Shown here: in pieces, positions 15,421 through 22,493 of the stretch
How the letters are laid out: each line of letters opens with the position of its first letter
How positions within the stretch are numbered: position 1 is the stretch's first letter
From: Colwellia sp. 75C3
Lineage (GTDB): Bacteria > Pseudomonadota > Gammaproteobacteria > Enterobacterales > Alteromonadaceae
Length of the DNA: 64,000 bases
Assembly (NCBI RefSeq): GCF_002836255.1
Contig: NZ_PJAU01000061.1
Coordinates: 1-64,000 of the forward strand
Direction: 5' to 3'
The notes under the pieces: generated by a model
What the model was told of the DNA's origin: nothing
Seen by the model: only the letters and a program-made list of their open reading frames with translations
Database searches by the model: none
Translations under genes and position numbers: made by a program

Positions 15421-15954
15421 ATGAAATTTGAAACAAGTAGACAGTTTGGCTTAGGTAATCGAAAATATACCTTAACTGAGAATTTTGAATTTTTTGGTGT
15501 AACATTGCCTATTGGCTTAACAGTTGATGGTTCTTCCGTGCCAAAAGTTCCTATTCTGTTTTTGGCAACTCTTTGGTTGTTGTTTTCAAATGAACTTCCA
15601 TTTTCTACTCCTTCATGGGTTGATAGTCTCGTGGTCGTAGTGATGTTACTGGTTGGTATATGTGAGAGCAGTGGTTGGTTTATGAAGCCTGCGGCAGTAC
15701 ATGATTACAGATTTCAAAATGCCTCTACCGCATTTGGTTGGTTTCCAGCGAACATTGAGTATTTTGTATTAATGCTTAGGAAGGTATTTCAATATTCAAA
15801 CGAAAAACCTTCTCCATTCATATTTCAAACCTTATTTCATTTAAGTTTAGGTTTAGCTATAGCTCTCGCTCATTTATTTGTACTTACTTTATTTGGTTGG
15901 TATGTTTGGTACGGGTACTATTCTAAGAACAAACGCCTTGGTAAAATTGTCTAA
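15421..15954 (+). CDS. DUF1353-like membrane-associated protein (cassette gene)
   Basis: A 177-residue protein. The N-terminal part (YTLTENFEFFGVTLPIGLTVDGSSVP) and AAVHDYRF in the middle match DUF1353, in which the His-Asp pair is conserved. Two hydrophobic stretches are inserted or appended (ILFLATLWLLF, SLVVVVMLLVGI) and a further helix lies near the end, so it is probably membrane bound. ATG 15421 is preferred over 15382 because AAAGGA precedes it and 15382 is inside attC 25. Function unknown. Confidence 0.7.
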   Translation: MKFETSRQFGLGNRKYTLTENFEFFGVTLPIGLTVDGSSVPKVPILFLATLWLLFSNELPFSTPSWVDSLVVVVMLLVGICESSGWFMKPAAVHDYRFQNASTAFGWFPANIEYFVLMLRKVFQYSNEKPSPFIFQTLFHLSLGLAIALAHLFVLTLFGWYVWYGYYSKNKRLGKIV

Positions 15955-16045
15955 CAAGTTGCTTAAACGGACAAAAAAACAGCTGATTGTGCTCGTTCCT
16001 CGCTATTATAGTCAGCCATTTTTAGCCGCTTAGAAAGCGTTAGTG
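15949..16045 (+). repeat. attC site 26 (variant arms)
   Basis: GTCTAAC at 15949, arms CAGCTGATT and TAGTCAGCC (paired with one G-T), core GTTAGTG at 16039. Confidence 0.88.
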
Positions 16046-16070
16046 TTGTAAACAAACTATGGAGTGTAAA

Positions 16071-16442
16071 ATGGAATTAGGTGCATTTTCAGTAAGTTTA
16101 TCGGTTAGTAACATCGAAGAGTCGAAAGTCTTTTATCAAAAATTGGGTTTCGAGATAGTTGGTGGAGATCAATCTCAAAATTGGTTAGTACTAAAAAACG
16201 GTGATCATAAAGTAGGGTTATTTCAGGAAATGTTTGAAGGGAATATAATGACTTTCAATCCAGGCTGGGATCAAAACCGTAAAACACTAGAATCATTCAC
16301 TGACATTAGAGAGCTATTAAAAGAGTTTGAGTCTCAAGGTGTTCATATAGTTCAACAATCTATCAATAGTGAAAGAGGCCCTTCGAGTTTTTCTATTAAA
16401 GATCCAGATGGTAACTCGATTCTAATTGATCAACATGTGTAA
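16071..16442 (+). CDS. VOC family (glyoxalase/bleomycin-resistance fold) protein
   Basis: A 123-residue VOC protein: first beta-alpha-beta unit FSVSLSVSNIEESKVFYQKLGFEIVGG, second half LESFTDIRELLKEFESQGVHIV, and a closing SFSIKDPDGNSILIDQH. Metal-ligand positions are partly present, so it could be an enzyme or a binding protein. GGAG lies before ATG 16071. Substrate unknown. The attC that should follow is reduced to a remnant. Confidence 0.8.
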   Translation: MELGAFSVSLSVSNIEESKVFYQKLGFEIVGGDQSQNWLVLKNGDHKVGLFQEMFEGNIMTFNPGWDQNRKTLESFTDIRELLKEFESQGVHIVQQSINSERGPSSFSIKDPDGNSILIDQHV

Positions 16443-16445
16443 ACA

Positions 16446-16478
16446 ATACTAATTTTACGTTTATTGCGGCGATAGGTT
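16446..16478 (+). repeat. attC 27 remnant
   Basis: Only a 3' half is left: AATTTTACG, CTTATTGCGG-like and CGATAG in place of CGTTAG. The cassettes on either side are no longer separable by normal recombination here. Confidence 0.55.
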
Positions 16479-16494
16479 AACAAGGATAGTTAGA

Positions 16495-16786
16495 TGAATA
16501 ATTTACTGTTTAAAGAAAAGTTAGTGGTGGCATTTTGTTTCTTGGCGCTGGCTGTTATGACTTTTTCAATTCTCAAAGTGGCTTGAGTAATTTAGCTATT
16601 TCAACAGGCGTAGCAATAACTTTATTTAGTACTGGATTAATTCCTAAAATATTTTCTATGCCTTTAAAATCTGCACTCAAAGACATTCAATCACCAATTC
16701 TAGTCAAAGTTGAAACGCAGCAATATTTAGCATTAAGTGGTATTGTAATTAGCTCTATTGGCTTGGGAATGCAATTGTTAATCTAA
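16495..16786 (+). pseudogene. Small membrane protein, frameshifted
   Basis: One frame from about 16503 encodes LLFKEKLVVAFCFLALAVMTF, a good N-terminal membrane helix, without an in-frame ATG. ATG 16495 with AAGGA upstream is one base out of frame. From about 16560 a third frame encodes FFNSQSGLSNLAISTG and on to QLLI, with two more hydrophobic spans. The parts join naturally around the run ACTTTTTC, so two single-base changes best explain it. TTG 16535 would be the start if it is still expressed. Family unknown. Confidence 0.55.
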
Positions 16787-16867
16787 CAACAAAATTAACA
16801 AGGACACGTAACAGTTGGGTAACAACTTTAGCCAACTATTACTTAGCCTATTATTTGGGCGTTATGA
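16781..16867 (+). repeat. attC site 28 (short loop)
   Basis: ATCTAAC at 16781, arms CAGTTGGGT and TTTAGCCAAC with a very short loop, core GTTATGA at 16861. Confidence 0.88.
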
Positions 16868-16887
16868 CGTAATATCGAGAATGTCGT

Positions 16888-17595
16888 ATGAAAATAAGAT
16901 TATTCATTTTTACTTTGTGCTTATGGAGTACTTTTTCTATGTCTGAAGAGTGTGTTGTATTACTTCATGGGATGGCTCGTTCCGATAGCTCTATGAATAA
17001 AATGGAGACAAAGCTTAAAGAAGCGGGGTATACCGTCGTGAATTTTGACTACCCATCAACTCGGTTTAATATTGAGAGTATTGCCAAAGATTACCTTCCT
17101 AATGCAGTCGCGCAATGTAAACCTAACGTAATCATAAATTTTGTGACTCATTCTCTTGGTGGAATTGTGTTACGTAAATATTTAAGCGATAACAAACTAG
17201 AACTCTTAGGCAGAGTGGTAATGCTAGGTCCTCCGAATAAAGGAAGTGAGGTTGTTGATAAACTTAAAAATGTTCCAGGATTTGAATTTATTAATGGCCC
17301 CGCGGGTTTGGAATTAGGAACTGATAAAACAAGTATTCCAAACTTGCTTGGGCCAGTCACCTATCCAGTAGGAATAATCGCAGGCAGTTCAACTATTAAT
17401 CCAATACTTTCTCAAATGCTTCCAAACCCTGATGACGGTAAAGTGTCAGTCGAGAACACAAAGGTAGAGGGGATGGCTGATCACATAATTCTACCAGTTT
17501 CTCACCCATTTCTTATGCGAAATGACGAAGTGATTAGGCAAGTTAAAAGGTTCCTAAAAACAGGGAAGTTTCAGCATAGTAAATTTTCTCCCTAA
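16888..17595 (+). CDS. Exported alpha/beta hydrolase, lipase-like (cassette gene)
   Basis: A 235-residue protein with a signal peptide (MKIRLFIFTLCLWSTFSMS) and a lipase/PGAP1-like hydrolase fold. VVLLHGMARSDSSM is the oxyanion-loop strand; the nucleophile Ser is in THSLGG (about residue 90); RVVMLGPPNKGSEV follows as in class I bacterial lipases; His near HIILPVSHPF may complete the triad. Probably a periplasmic esterase or lipase. The stop overlaps a damaged attC. Confidence 0.82.
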   Translation: MKIRLFIFTLCLWSTFSMSEECVVLLHGMARSDSSMNKMETKLKEAGYTVVNFDYPSTRFNIESIAKDYLPNAVAQCKPNVIINFVTHSLGGIVLRKYLSDNKLELLGRVVMLGPPNKGSEVVDKLKNVPGFEFINGPAGLELGTDKTSIPNLLGPVTYPVGIIAGSSTINPILSQMLPNPDDGKVSVENTKVEGMADHIILPVSHPFLMRNDEVIRQVKRFLKTGKFQHSKFSP

Positions 17596-17673
17596 TAAGG
17601 CAATTAAATCGGATTAAAAAAGCTGACTGTTACTCGTGCCTCGCTATTTTAGCCTCTTATTGAGGCGTTATGT
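17590..17673 (+). repeat. attC site 29, damaged
   Basis: The box has decayed to CCTAATA. The left arm reads AGCTGACTG and the right arm is deleted (TATTTTAGCCTCTTA). Core GTTATGT at 17667 is intact. Confidence 0.75.
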
Positions 17674-17681
17674 TTTTGTGA

Positions 17682-17882
17682 TTAAACGCTATTTTCTAGG
17701 TGTTTTCTAATAAGGCTGATTTCTTCAGCTGCCTTTGCTAATTCCAACTTGCACCTTTGATGTTCTTGTAAAATAGTTTCATTTAAGGTGACCATTTTTT
17801 TTACAGGCGCTAGAAAACGTGCCAACCAAAAACCAATATTTATCAGCACTAATACTAATGCCCAAATTGCAAATGTAGTCAT
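17682..17882 (-). CDS. Small single-span membrane protein (reverse-strand cassette gene)
   Basis: A 66-residue protein: one membrane helix at the N-terminus (FAIWALVLVLINIGFWLARFL) followed by a helical, charged cytoplasmic tail of about 40 residues with coiled-coil character. Its ATG comes directly after the stop of the HTH gene at 17884, with GGAAG upstream, so the two form one operon reading right to left, opposite to the array. No family recognised. Confidence 0.65.
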   Translation of the reverse strand: MTTFAIWALVLVLINIGFWLARFLAPVKKMVTLNETILQEHQRCKLELAKAAEEISLIRKHLENSV

Positions 17883-17883
17883 T

Positions 17884-18093
17884 TTATTCTTCCTTGTTAT
17901 GTTGTTTAGGGTTAACTTTTTTTGATTCTAACCACTGATCTACATCAGCGCGGTCGAATTTAATATTTTTTGAGTTTAGCTTTATGTAAGGCGGACAATC
18001 CCCACTTGCTATGTATTTGTATATGGTTCTTTTGGAGTCACCCAAGTACAACGCTAAATCTTCAATGGACATTAAATTCAAATCATTCACCAA
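17884..18093 (-). CDS. HTH DNA-binding protein, excisionase/MerR-like (HTH_17) (reverse-strand cassette gene)
   Basis: A 69-residue protein with the helix-turn-helix_17 (AlpA/excisionase-like) pattern: LMSIEDLALYLGDSKRTIYKYIASGDCPPYIKL, then KFDRADVDQWLESKK. Such proteins regulate promoters or assist recombination. It heads a two-gene reverse operon with its own promoter (18118-18146), so it does not depend on an integron promoter. No phage or plasmid genes are near, so a role in excision is not supported by context. Confidence 0.78.
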   Translation of the reverse strand: MVNDLNLMSIEDLALYLGDSKRTIYKYIASGDCPPYIKLNSKNIKFDRADVDQWLESKKVNPKQHNKEE

Positions 18094-18117
18094 TCACAAA
18101 ACGCTTCAATATGACGT

Positions 18118-18146
18118 AATATGTCACCATATTCACAAAGTGTCAA
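18118..18146 (-). promoter_or_regulatory. Sigma-70 promoter for the reverse HTH operon
   Basis: On the minus strand TTGACA (18146-18141), a 17-base spacer and CATATT (18123-18118) lie about 25 bases before the HTH start. The partly symmetric TGAC...GTCA around 18113-18126 overlaps the -10 region and could be an operator. Confidence 0.65.
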
Positions 18147-18190
18147 CACTGTTTTTGTAGTGAATTCTTAGACATTATATAAGGATAAAA

Positions 18191-18291
18191 AGATAACAAG
18201 CTGTTAAACAAAGACAAAATATAGTTAGCTTTTGCTAATTCGTCGTTTATTCTAACCAACTATATTATTGCCTGTTAACAGGGCGTAATAC
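18191..18291 (+). repeat. attC site 30, damaged
   Basis: AGATAAC at 18191, arms TAGTTAGCT and TCTAACCAAC, core GCGTAATA lacking one T. Divergent relative of attC 15. Confidence 0.75.
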
Positions 18292-18319
18292 ATAATCATC
18301 TGTTTGGAGTTTAAAATTA

Positions 18320-18616
18320 ATGAAGTGCCCAATAACAGGAATTTTACCTAAAACTGTTAAGGTTGGAAAAATTTCTGTAGACGTTTCTGAAGAATGTGTA
18401 GGTGCTTTTTTGATAAGCTTGAATTAGATAAGCTTGATGAAAAGTATGAAATACGGGGGAGAAGTTCTAGTTGAGCATTTATTACGATTTGAAGCTCATA
18501 TTTTAGATGCAGACAAACGTATTAATTGTCCTAAATGTGAAAGTGTAGTGATGATGAGGCGCTTTTACAGCCTTAAACAAAGCATGTATTCAACCTTTGT
18601 GTCCAAATGTTGTTGA
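18320..18616 (+). pseudogene. zf-TFIIB-like zinc-ribbon protein, frameshifted
   Basis: The first frame gives KCPITGILPKTVKVGKISVD and SEECVGAF, the start of a zf-TFIIB-type protein (normally CPKC...VDvC..CgG.WFD). A shift in the T-run near 18411 hides the continuation FDKLELDKLDEKYE. A further shift in the G-run near 18456 leads to GEVLVEHLLRF...RINCPKCESVVMMRRFYSLKQ. The last zinc knuckle with its WLDxGEL helix is missing. At least two frameshifts plus a decayed end; no product expected. Confidence 0.65.
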
Positions 18617-18682
18617 GCAAGTTTTCATGTTTAACAAATATCGCTAAATGAAGTCAAAAAACGTGCGTTTATATAAAGCGTT

Positions 18683-18771
18683 ATATTAAAAAATAAGTCG
18701 GAGTAAATACAGTTGGCTCACGGTTCGCGCAGTTTAGCCTAGCTGTATTTGTCCGCTTAGCAAGGCGTAGG
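18683..18771 (+). repeat. attC site 31, damaged
   Basis: Left arm CAGTTGGCT intact, right arm TTTAGCCTAGC, core GCGTAGGC missing one T. The usual AACAAG at the left is gone. Confidence 0.75.
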
Positions 18772-19101
18772 CTATTTTGAAATTTTCTCTTCCCAATCTG
18801 CAGCCCAATCTCTCAAAGGGTTAAGTGTGTTCATTAAGGACAATCCTAATGTTGTTAGTTTATAGCCTTCTGATGTTGTAAAAACTAATTCAGCTTCAGT
18901 CAGTTGCTTAATTCTAGTGTTTAAAACAGAAGGAGACATACCGTCACATCGTTCTTGTAACCCTCTAAAACTTAGAGGGTCTGAGTTAAGTTCCCACATG
19001 ATTCTCATGTTCCACTTTCGGCCTAACAAATCGAATACAGCCATGATTGCTACACCCGAACTGGATCCTCTTACTAATTTTTTCGGTAATGGTGTTGTCA
19101 T
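18772..19101 (-). CDS. HxlR family transcriptional regulator (reverse-strand cassette gene)
   Basis: A 109-residue winged-helix regulator of the HxlR family. LLGRKWNMRIMWELNSDPLSFRGLQERCDGMSPSVLNTRIKQLTEAELV is the DNA-binding domain; DWAADWEEKI closes the protein as in the family. It is divergent from a YciI-family gene 90 bp away, and the intergenic region holds two identical-pattern palindromes, so it most likely controls both genes. HxlR proteins often sense electrophiles or quinones through Cys; one Cys (in ERCDGM) is present. Confidence 0.87.
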   Translation of the reverse strand: MTTPLPKKLVRGSSSGVAIMAVFDLLGRKWNMRIMWELNSDPLSFRGLQERCDGMSPSVLNTRIKQLTEAELVFTTSEGYKLTTLGLSLMNTLNPLRDWAADWEEKISK

Positions 19102-19109
19102 AAGTATTG

Positions 19110-19155
19110 CGCTACTAAAAGAGTAGCGGCATAGTCCGCTACGAAATAAGTAGCG
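19110..19155. promoter_or_regulatory. Twin palindromic operators between hxlR-like and yciI-like genes
   Basis: Two 19-bp palindromes of the form CGCTAC-N7-GTAGCG occupy 19110-19128 and 19137-19155. Centres are 27 bp apart. They sit between the divergent starts (19101 minus, 19191 plus), where a dimeric HxlR regulator would be expected to bind. Confidence 0.8.
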
Positions 19156-19190
19156 ATATTATATTAATCTATTTAAAAAGCGAGAATTAT

Positions 19191-19478
19191 ATGTATTTAG
19201 TAGATATGAGTTTTACTGACATGGCAAAAATTACACCAGAACTAACTGATAAGCATAAGAGTTATCTTGAACAAGAATATAAATCAAACAAGCTGATGTT
19301 TGGTGGAAGAAAAGTACCTAGAACTGGGGGGATACTTATCTCACAGCATGCAAGTGAGCGAGAGCTTAAACAAGTTTTAAACTCAGACCCATTCGTTAAA
19401 AGTGGAGCTGTATGTTATTCAATCACTGAATTTATTCCTGTAATGGCTTCTAAAGCTTATGAGGATGTCATAGCCTAA
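19191..19478 (+). CDS. YciI-like protein (cassette gene)
   Basis: A 95-residue protein of the YciI/DUF1330-like ferredoxin-fold group: MYLVDMSFTDMAKITPELTDKHKSYLEQEYKSNKLMFGGRKVPRTGGILI, then DPFVKSGAVCYSITEFIPVMA. YciI-like proteins act as small enzymes or binding proteins in degradation pathways and are often next to an HxlR or other regulator. Here the divergent HxlR gene and shared operators support a regulated detoxification pair. Confidence 0.82.
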   Translation: MYLVDMSFTDMAKITPELTDKHKSYLEQEYKSNKLMFGGRKVPRTGGILISQHASERELKQVLNSDPFVKSGAVCYSITEFIPVMASKAYEDVIA

Positions 19479-19502
19479 TAAGTTGCTAACAGGTCGTTAG
19501 TT
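19474..19502 (+). repeat. attC 32 remnant
   Basis: Only the ends are left: CCTAATAAGTTGC directly joined to AACAGGTCGTTAGTT. The whole stem-loop has been deleted. Confidence 0.6.
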
Positions 19503-19716
19503 GTTCGCACTGAATTTACTAAATTTATTTGCTAGTTCAGTGTGTATCTTAACCCTTTGTATTAGATTTAATCTTTGATTTGGCAATGCCATCAAATATT
19601 CAGTTCTTTTATTCTTACCTCAATTTCAGTATGTATTTAGGAGATGCTTTGTGAATCTTTCGTTTATCACATAAACATGGTAACTTATTGCTTCTGTTGT
19701 TCTTTTAAGTCAACGT
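19503..19716. other. ORF-less integron cassette D (conserved non-coding family)
   Basis: No supported ORF. Blocks around TTTGCTAGTT, ATCTTTGATTTGGCAATG and AAACATGGTAACTTATTG match cassette B (5055-5335) in the same order. The attC that follows is also related to the one after cassette B, so whole cassettes are homologous. Confidence 0.6.
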
Positions 19717-19816
19717 AACTAACAAGGCAATCAAAGGAACACGCAACAGTTGGTGGCGTTTCGCTTAGCTCCACATTTTAGCCAACAATTATTTTCCTCT
19801 GAATGAGGCGTTATAT
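19717..19816 (+). repeat. attC site 33
   Basis: AACTAAC at 19717, arms CAGTTGGTGG and TTTAGCCAAC, core GTTATAT at 19810. Confidence 0.9.
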
Positions 19817-19831
19817 GCAAAAGGAAATCGC

Positions 19832-20047
19832 ATGAAATATCTAGCCGTTACATTTATACTTGTCCTACTTTCAGGTTGTTCTTCTCTCGTAGGAGCCATT
19901 GCAGAAACAGCGTTTGAAAAAGCTACTGATACCGAAATTAGCTATGTTGGCGCAAGTTGTCCTGATGTTAGGCGTAATTGTTCTAGCGGTAATTATCAAG
20001 AGTGGTATCAAAGTAATGGAAAACTAGCTTGTGCTTGTAATAACTAA
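19832..20047 (+). CDS. Small lipoprotein (cassette gene)
   Basis: A 71-residue predicted lipoprotein, lipobox LSGC (Cys 16), with a short mature part rich in Cys (ASCPDVRRNCSSG, LACACNN). It probably sits in the outer or inner membrane with disulphides. Family not recognised. AAGGAAATCGC precedes ATG 19832. Confidence 0.7.
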   Translation: MKYLAVTFILVLLSGCSSLVGAIAETAFEKATDTEISYVGASCPDVRRNCSSGNYQEWYQSNGKLACACNN

Positions 20048-20051
20048 TTGC

Positions 20052-20149
20052 ATGTAACAAGCTGTTCAAAAGAACAATTACAGTTGGCCAGCGCTCGTGC
20101 CTTTCATAGTATAACCAACAATAATTTTCCGCTTAACGTGGCGTTATAT
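20052..20149 (+). repeat. attC site 34
   Basis: ATGTAAC at 20052, left arm CAGTTGGCCAG, right arm decayed to TATAACCAAC, core GTTATAT at 20143. Confidence 0.85.
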
Positions 20150-20165
20150 TTCAGGAGTAATCTGC

Positions 20166-20570
20166 ATGTTTAAATATCTATTTCCAGTTTTAATATTGAT
20201 ACCTTGGTTGACTCAAGCAGAAGCCATTGAAGTTTTGACGGTTGACCGATCAATATCAAAGAGTATTCAACTTTCTTTTCCAAACGATATTAATATTAAA
20301 CCTAAAAAAGGTGACTTCGAAATAATTAACTATGTACTTATGAGTAATGAAATTGGTGAACGCTGGAGTGTTGTAACGCTTACTAATTTATCATCAGGCA
20401 ATCGAGAATTTTCTCATGATCACTTAATCGCTTTATTTGCGGACGGCAGTCGTATAAGCCCACTACAGTATAAATTAAACTTTAAGGGGCAAGAAACTCA
20501 GTCTATTACGGTATCATTCGGAGTACACAAATTTCCAATACTAAGCATCTATTCAAGTAATGAAATATAA
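20166..20570 (+). CDS. Exported hypothetical protein (cassette gene)
   Basis: A 134-residue protein with a signal peptide (MFKYLFPVLILIPWLTQAEA). The mature part is beta-rich in pattern (RWSVVTLTNLSSGNREFSHDHLIALFADGSRISP). Predicted periplasmic; no family recognised. GGAG lies before ATG 20166. The stop overlaps the attC 35 box. Confidence 0.65.
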   Translation: MFKYLFPVLILIPWLTQAEAIEVLTVDRSISKSIQLSFPNDINIKPKKGDFEIINYVLMSNEIGERWSVVTLTNLSSGNREFSHDHLIALFADGSRISPLQYKLNFKGQETQSITVSFGVHKFPILSIYSSNEI

Positions 20571-20649
20571 CAAGTTATTTTAAAGGGCAAAATACCAGTT
20601 GTTTTTATTTTAAACCAACTATTTTTAGCCCCTTAATTAAGCGTTATGT
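20565..20649 (+). repeat. attC site 35 (short)
   Basis: ATATAAC at 20565, arms CAGTTGTTT and TTAAACCAAC with a small loop, core GTTATGT at 20643. Confidence 0.85.
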
Positions 20650-20690
20650 GCACCTAGGATTGGGTGTTAAATTAAACAAGAGGGAACAAA

Positions 20691-21011
20691 ATGAAATTCT
20701 ATCCATATTCGATAATTGAATCTAAAAATCTTAAAGCACTATTAATTTCAGCGAGAGTATTAGGCTTCTTTAGCTATTTATTATTCTTTGCAGCATTATT
20801 TATAGGTATTCTTGGTGTTGTAAATGATGTACCCAAAACAGGTGAGTTGAGCAGCGGACTAAAGGCAACACTATCTGCGCCAGGTACAACAGGCCCAGCA
20901 ATTCTATTTTTATTCTGGGGAGTTATTTCTTCAATAGGTTTACTTGCTTTCAGTGGCCTTTGTGCGGCAGTTGTTTCTTGTGAACATAAATTTACTTCCA
21001 CTAGTGAGTAA
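20691..21011 (+). CDS. Two-helix membrane protein (cassette gene)
   Basis: A 106-residue protein with membrane spans at about 23-48 (LGFFSYLLFFAALFIGILGVV) and 68-95 (AILFLFWGVISSIGLLAFSGLCAAVVS) and a short periplasmic loop. Cytoplasmic ends are polar. Family not recognised. GAGGGA precedes ATG 20691. Confidence 0.65.
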   Translation: MKFYPYSIIESKNLKALLISARVLGFFSYLLFFAALFIGILGVVNDVPKTGELSSGLKATLSAPGTTGPAILFLFWGVISSIGLLAFSGLCAAVVSCEHKFTSTSE

Positions 21012-21015
21012 GTGC

Positions 21016-21114
21016 ACATAATATTTTAATTAATCATGACAAATAACCGTTAGCTCGGTTTGCTACGCGACCCATTTTGCCAGCTATTATTTTCAGCTTA
21101 ACGTGGCGTTACCA
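21016..21114 (+). repeat. attC site 36, damaged
   Basis: Box ACATAAT, left arm CCGTTAGCT, right arm TTTGCCAGC, core GCGTTACC at 21106. Recognisable only by comparison. Confidence 0.65.
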
Positions 21115-21158
21115 CTAAGGCATGGTTAATCACAATCGGATTAAAAGTTTTATACATA

Positions 21159-22364
21159 ATGTTATTTAATATGGATCGTCACGAACCTCTAACCAAAACC
21201 TCATGGAATGAAAGTGTTGTTCAAATAGAAATATCGACAATTATCGATGATATTCAACGTTCACTATTACCTGATTCTTGTTGGCCAACGCATCCACTTG
21301 ATGCAGAAAGCTACCCTAAAGTTGGACCTAAATGGTCTGCATACGCTGGAGCTGCAGGCACAATTCACGCTTTACAAATACTTAGTGGATATGGATATAA
21401 AGTAAATGACTTGTCAGGATTAATTGAAAATATTTACCAGTCTTTTTTGAAAACACCTGATGTATCAGTAGAGCCTGGCTTACAAATAGGTGAACTAGGC
21501 ATACTCATGCCCGCAATTTTAGCGCAGCCTGATGATGAAAAGCTATCAAAGCTAGTTCTGCGATGTATGGAAGATACTATCGATCTTCCTCTGTATGAAA
21601 TAACTTCTGGGCAAAGTGGAATGATGCATGCTGCCTTAGCCCTTTATCGCAAGTCGGGAAAAAGTCATTGGAAAGACTTGTTTGTTAAAGGCGCAACGTC
21701 ATTAATGGATAACTGGACACAAGATACCGATACGGGCGAATGGCTTTGGCAAAGCCAAGTATTTGGCCCTAAACGTCATTATTATGGTGCTTGTCATGGT
21801 GTAACTGGCAATGCCAATATTCTTTTACAAGGCGCTGATTTATTACCCGAAAGTTACACCGAAATAATAATTAAGCGTACGGTTGCCACGTTAAATATTT
21901 CAGCAAAACAAAAAGACAACTTAGCGAATTGGACGCTCTGTACTAAACCAGACATTGATAAATTGCTTGTTCAATGGTGTCATGGAGCAGCCGGTATTGT
22001 TACCGCAATGTCAAGAACACCGGCGATTGATTCACCTGAATCTAAACTGCTTGATGAGTTGTTAGACAAAACTGCGGAGCTGGTTTGGCAAGCAGGTCCT
22101 CTCGTAAAAGGTTCGAATATCTGTCATGGGACATCTGGTAACGGTTACGCCTTTTTGTATTTATATCGAAAAACGGGCGAGTCATTATGGCTTGAGCGAG
22201 CAAAAAAATTCGCAATGCATTCTATTGAACAATGTCAGAAAGCGCGCTTGCATTATGGGCAAGGTCGATTTACCTTATGGACAGGAGACGCAGGGCTTGC
22301 AATATATTTGTATCATTGCATGTATCCTGAAAAAGCGGCTATACCGGGCTTGGATTTATTTTAA
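21159..22364 (+). CDS. LanC-like (lanthionine synthetase C-like) protein
   Basis: A 401-residue alpha/alpha toroid protein of the LanC/LANCL family. Three CHG motifs are visible: Cys212-His213 (ACHGVTGN), Cys274-His275 (QWCHGAAG) and Cys322-His323 (ICHGTSGNG). By comparison with nisin cyclase NisC (His212, Cys284, Cys330, His331), zinc ligands Cys274, Cys322 and His323 and the catalytic-type His213 are all present. There is no dehydratase or precursor peptide gene next to it, so the role may be LANCL-like, adding glutathione or another thiol to dehydroamino acids, rather than lantibiotic synthesis. It is rare as an integron cassette. The start could also be ATG 21171. Confidence 0.85.
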   Translation: MLFNMDRHEPLTKTSWNESVVQIEISTIIDDIQRSLLPDSCWPTHPLDAESYPKVGPKWSAYAGAAGTIHALQILSGYGYKVNDLSGLIENIYQSFLKTPDVSVEPGLQIGELGILMPAILAQPDDEKLSKLVLRCMEDTIDLPLYEITSGQSGMMHAALALYRKSGKSHWKDLFVKGATSLMDNWTQDTDTGEWLWQSQVFGPKRHYYGACHGVTGNANILLQGADLLPESYTEIIIKRTVATLNISAKQKDNLANWTLCTKPDIDKLLVQWCHGAAGIVTAMSRTPAIDSPESKLLDELLDKTAELVWQAGPLVKGSNICHGTSGNGYAFLYLYRKTGESLWLERAKKFAMHSIEQCQKARLHYGQGRFTLWTGDAGLAIYLYHCMYPEKAAIPGLDLF

Positions 22365-22373
22365 GTCTGTCGT

Positions 22374-22479
22374 GCTTAACAAGCCGTTAAAGTAGGATAA
22401 AGTTCAGTTGACTGGTTCCGCTTTGATCTTGTACCACTTTGGTGGAAACACACTTTAGCCACTTATTGTGGCGTTAGCT
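22374..22479 (+). repeat. attC site 37, with altered loop
   Basis: GCTTAAC at 22374, left arm CAGTTGACTGG, right arm reduced (CTTTAGCCACTT), core GTTAGCT at 22473. The loop contains an extra hairpin, TACCACTTTGGTGG. Confidence 0.75.
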
Positions 22480-22493
22480 CTTTAAGGAATAAT

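Noticed and set aside
17884-18093. Excisionase of a prophage or integrative element
   Set aside because: The HTH family includes excisionases, but there is no tyrosine recombinase or phage gene near, and the gene lies within integron cassette boundaries.
22126-22395. Forward ORF in the end of the LanC-like gene
   Set aside because: Out-of-frame shadow of the LanC-like gene with no ribosome binding site.
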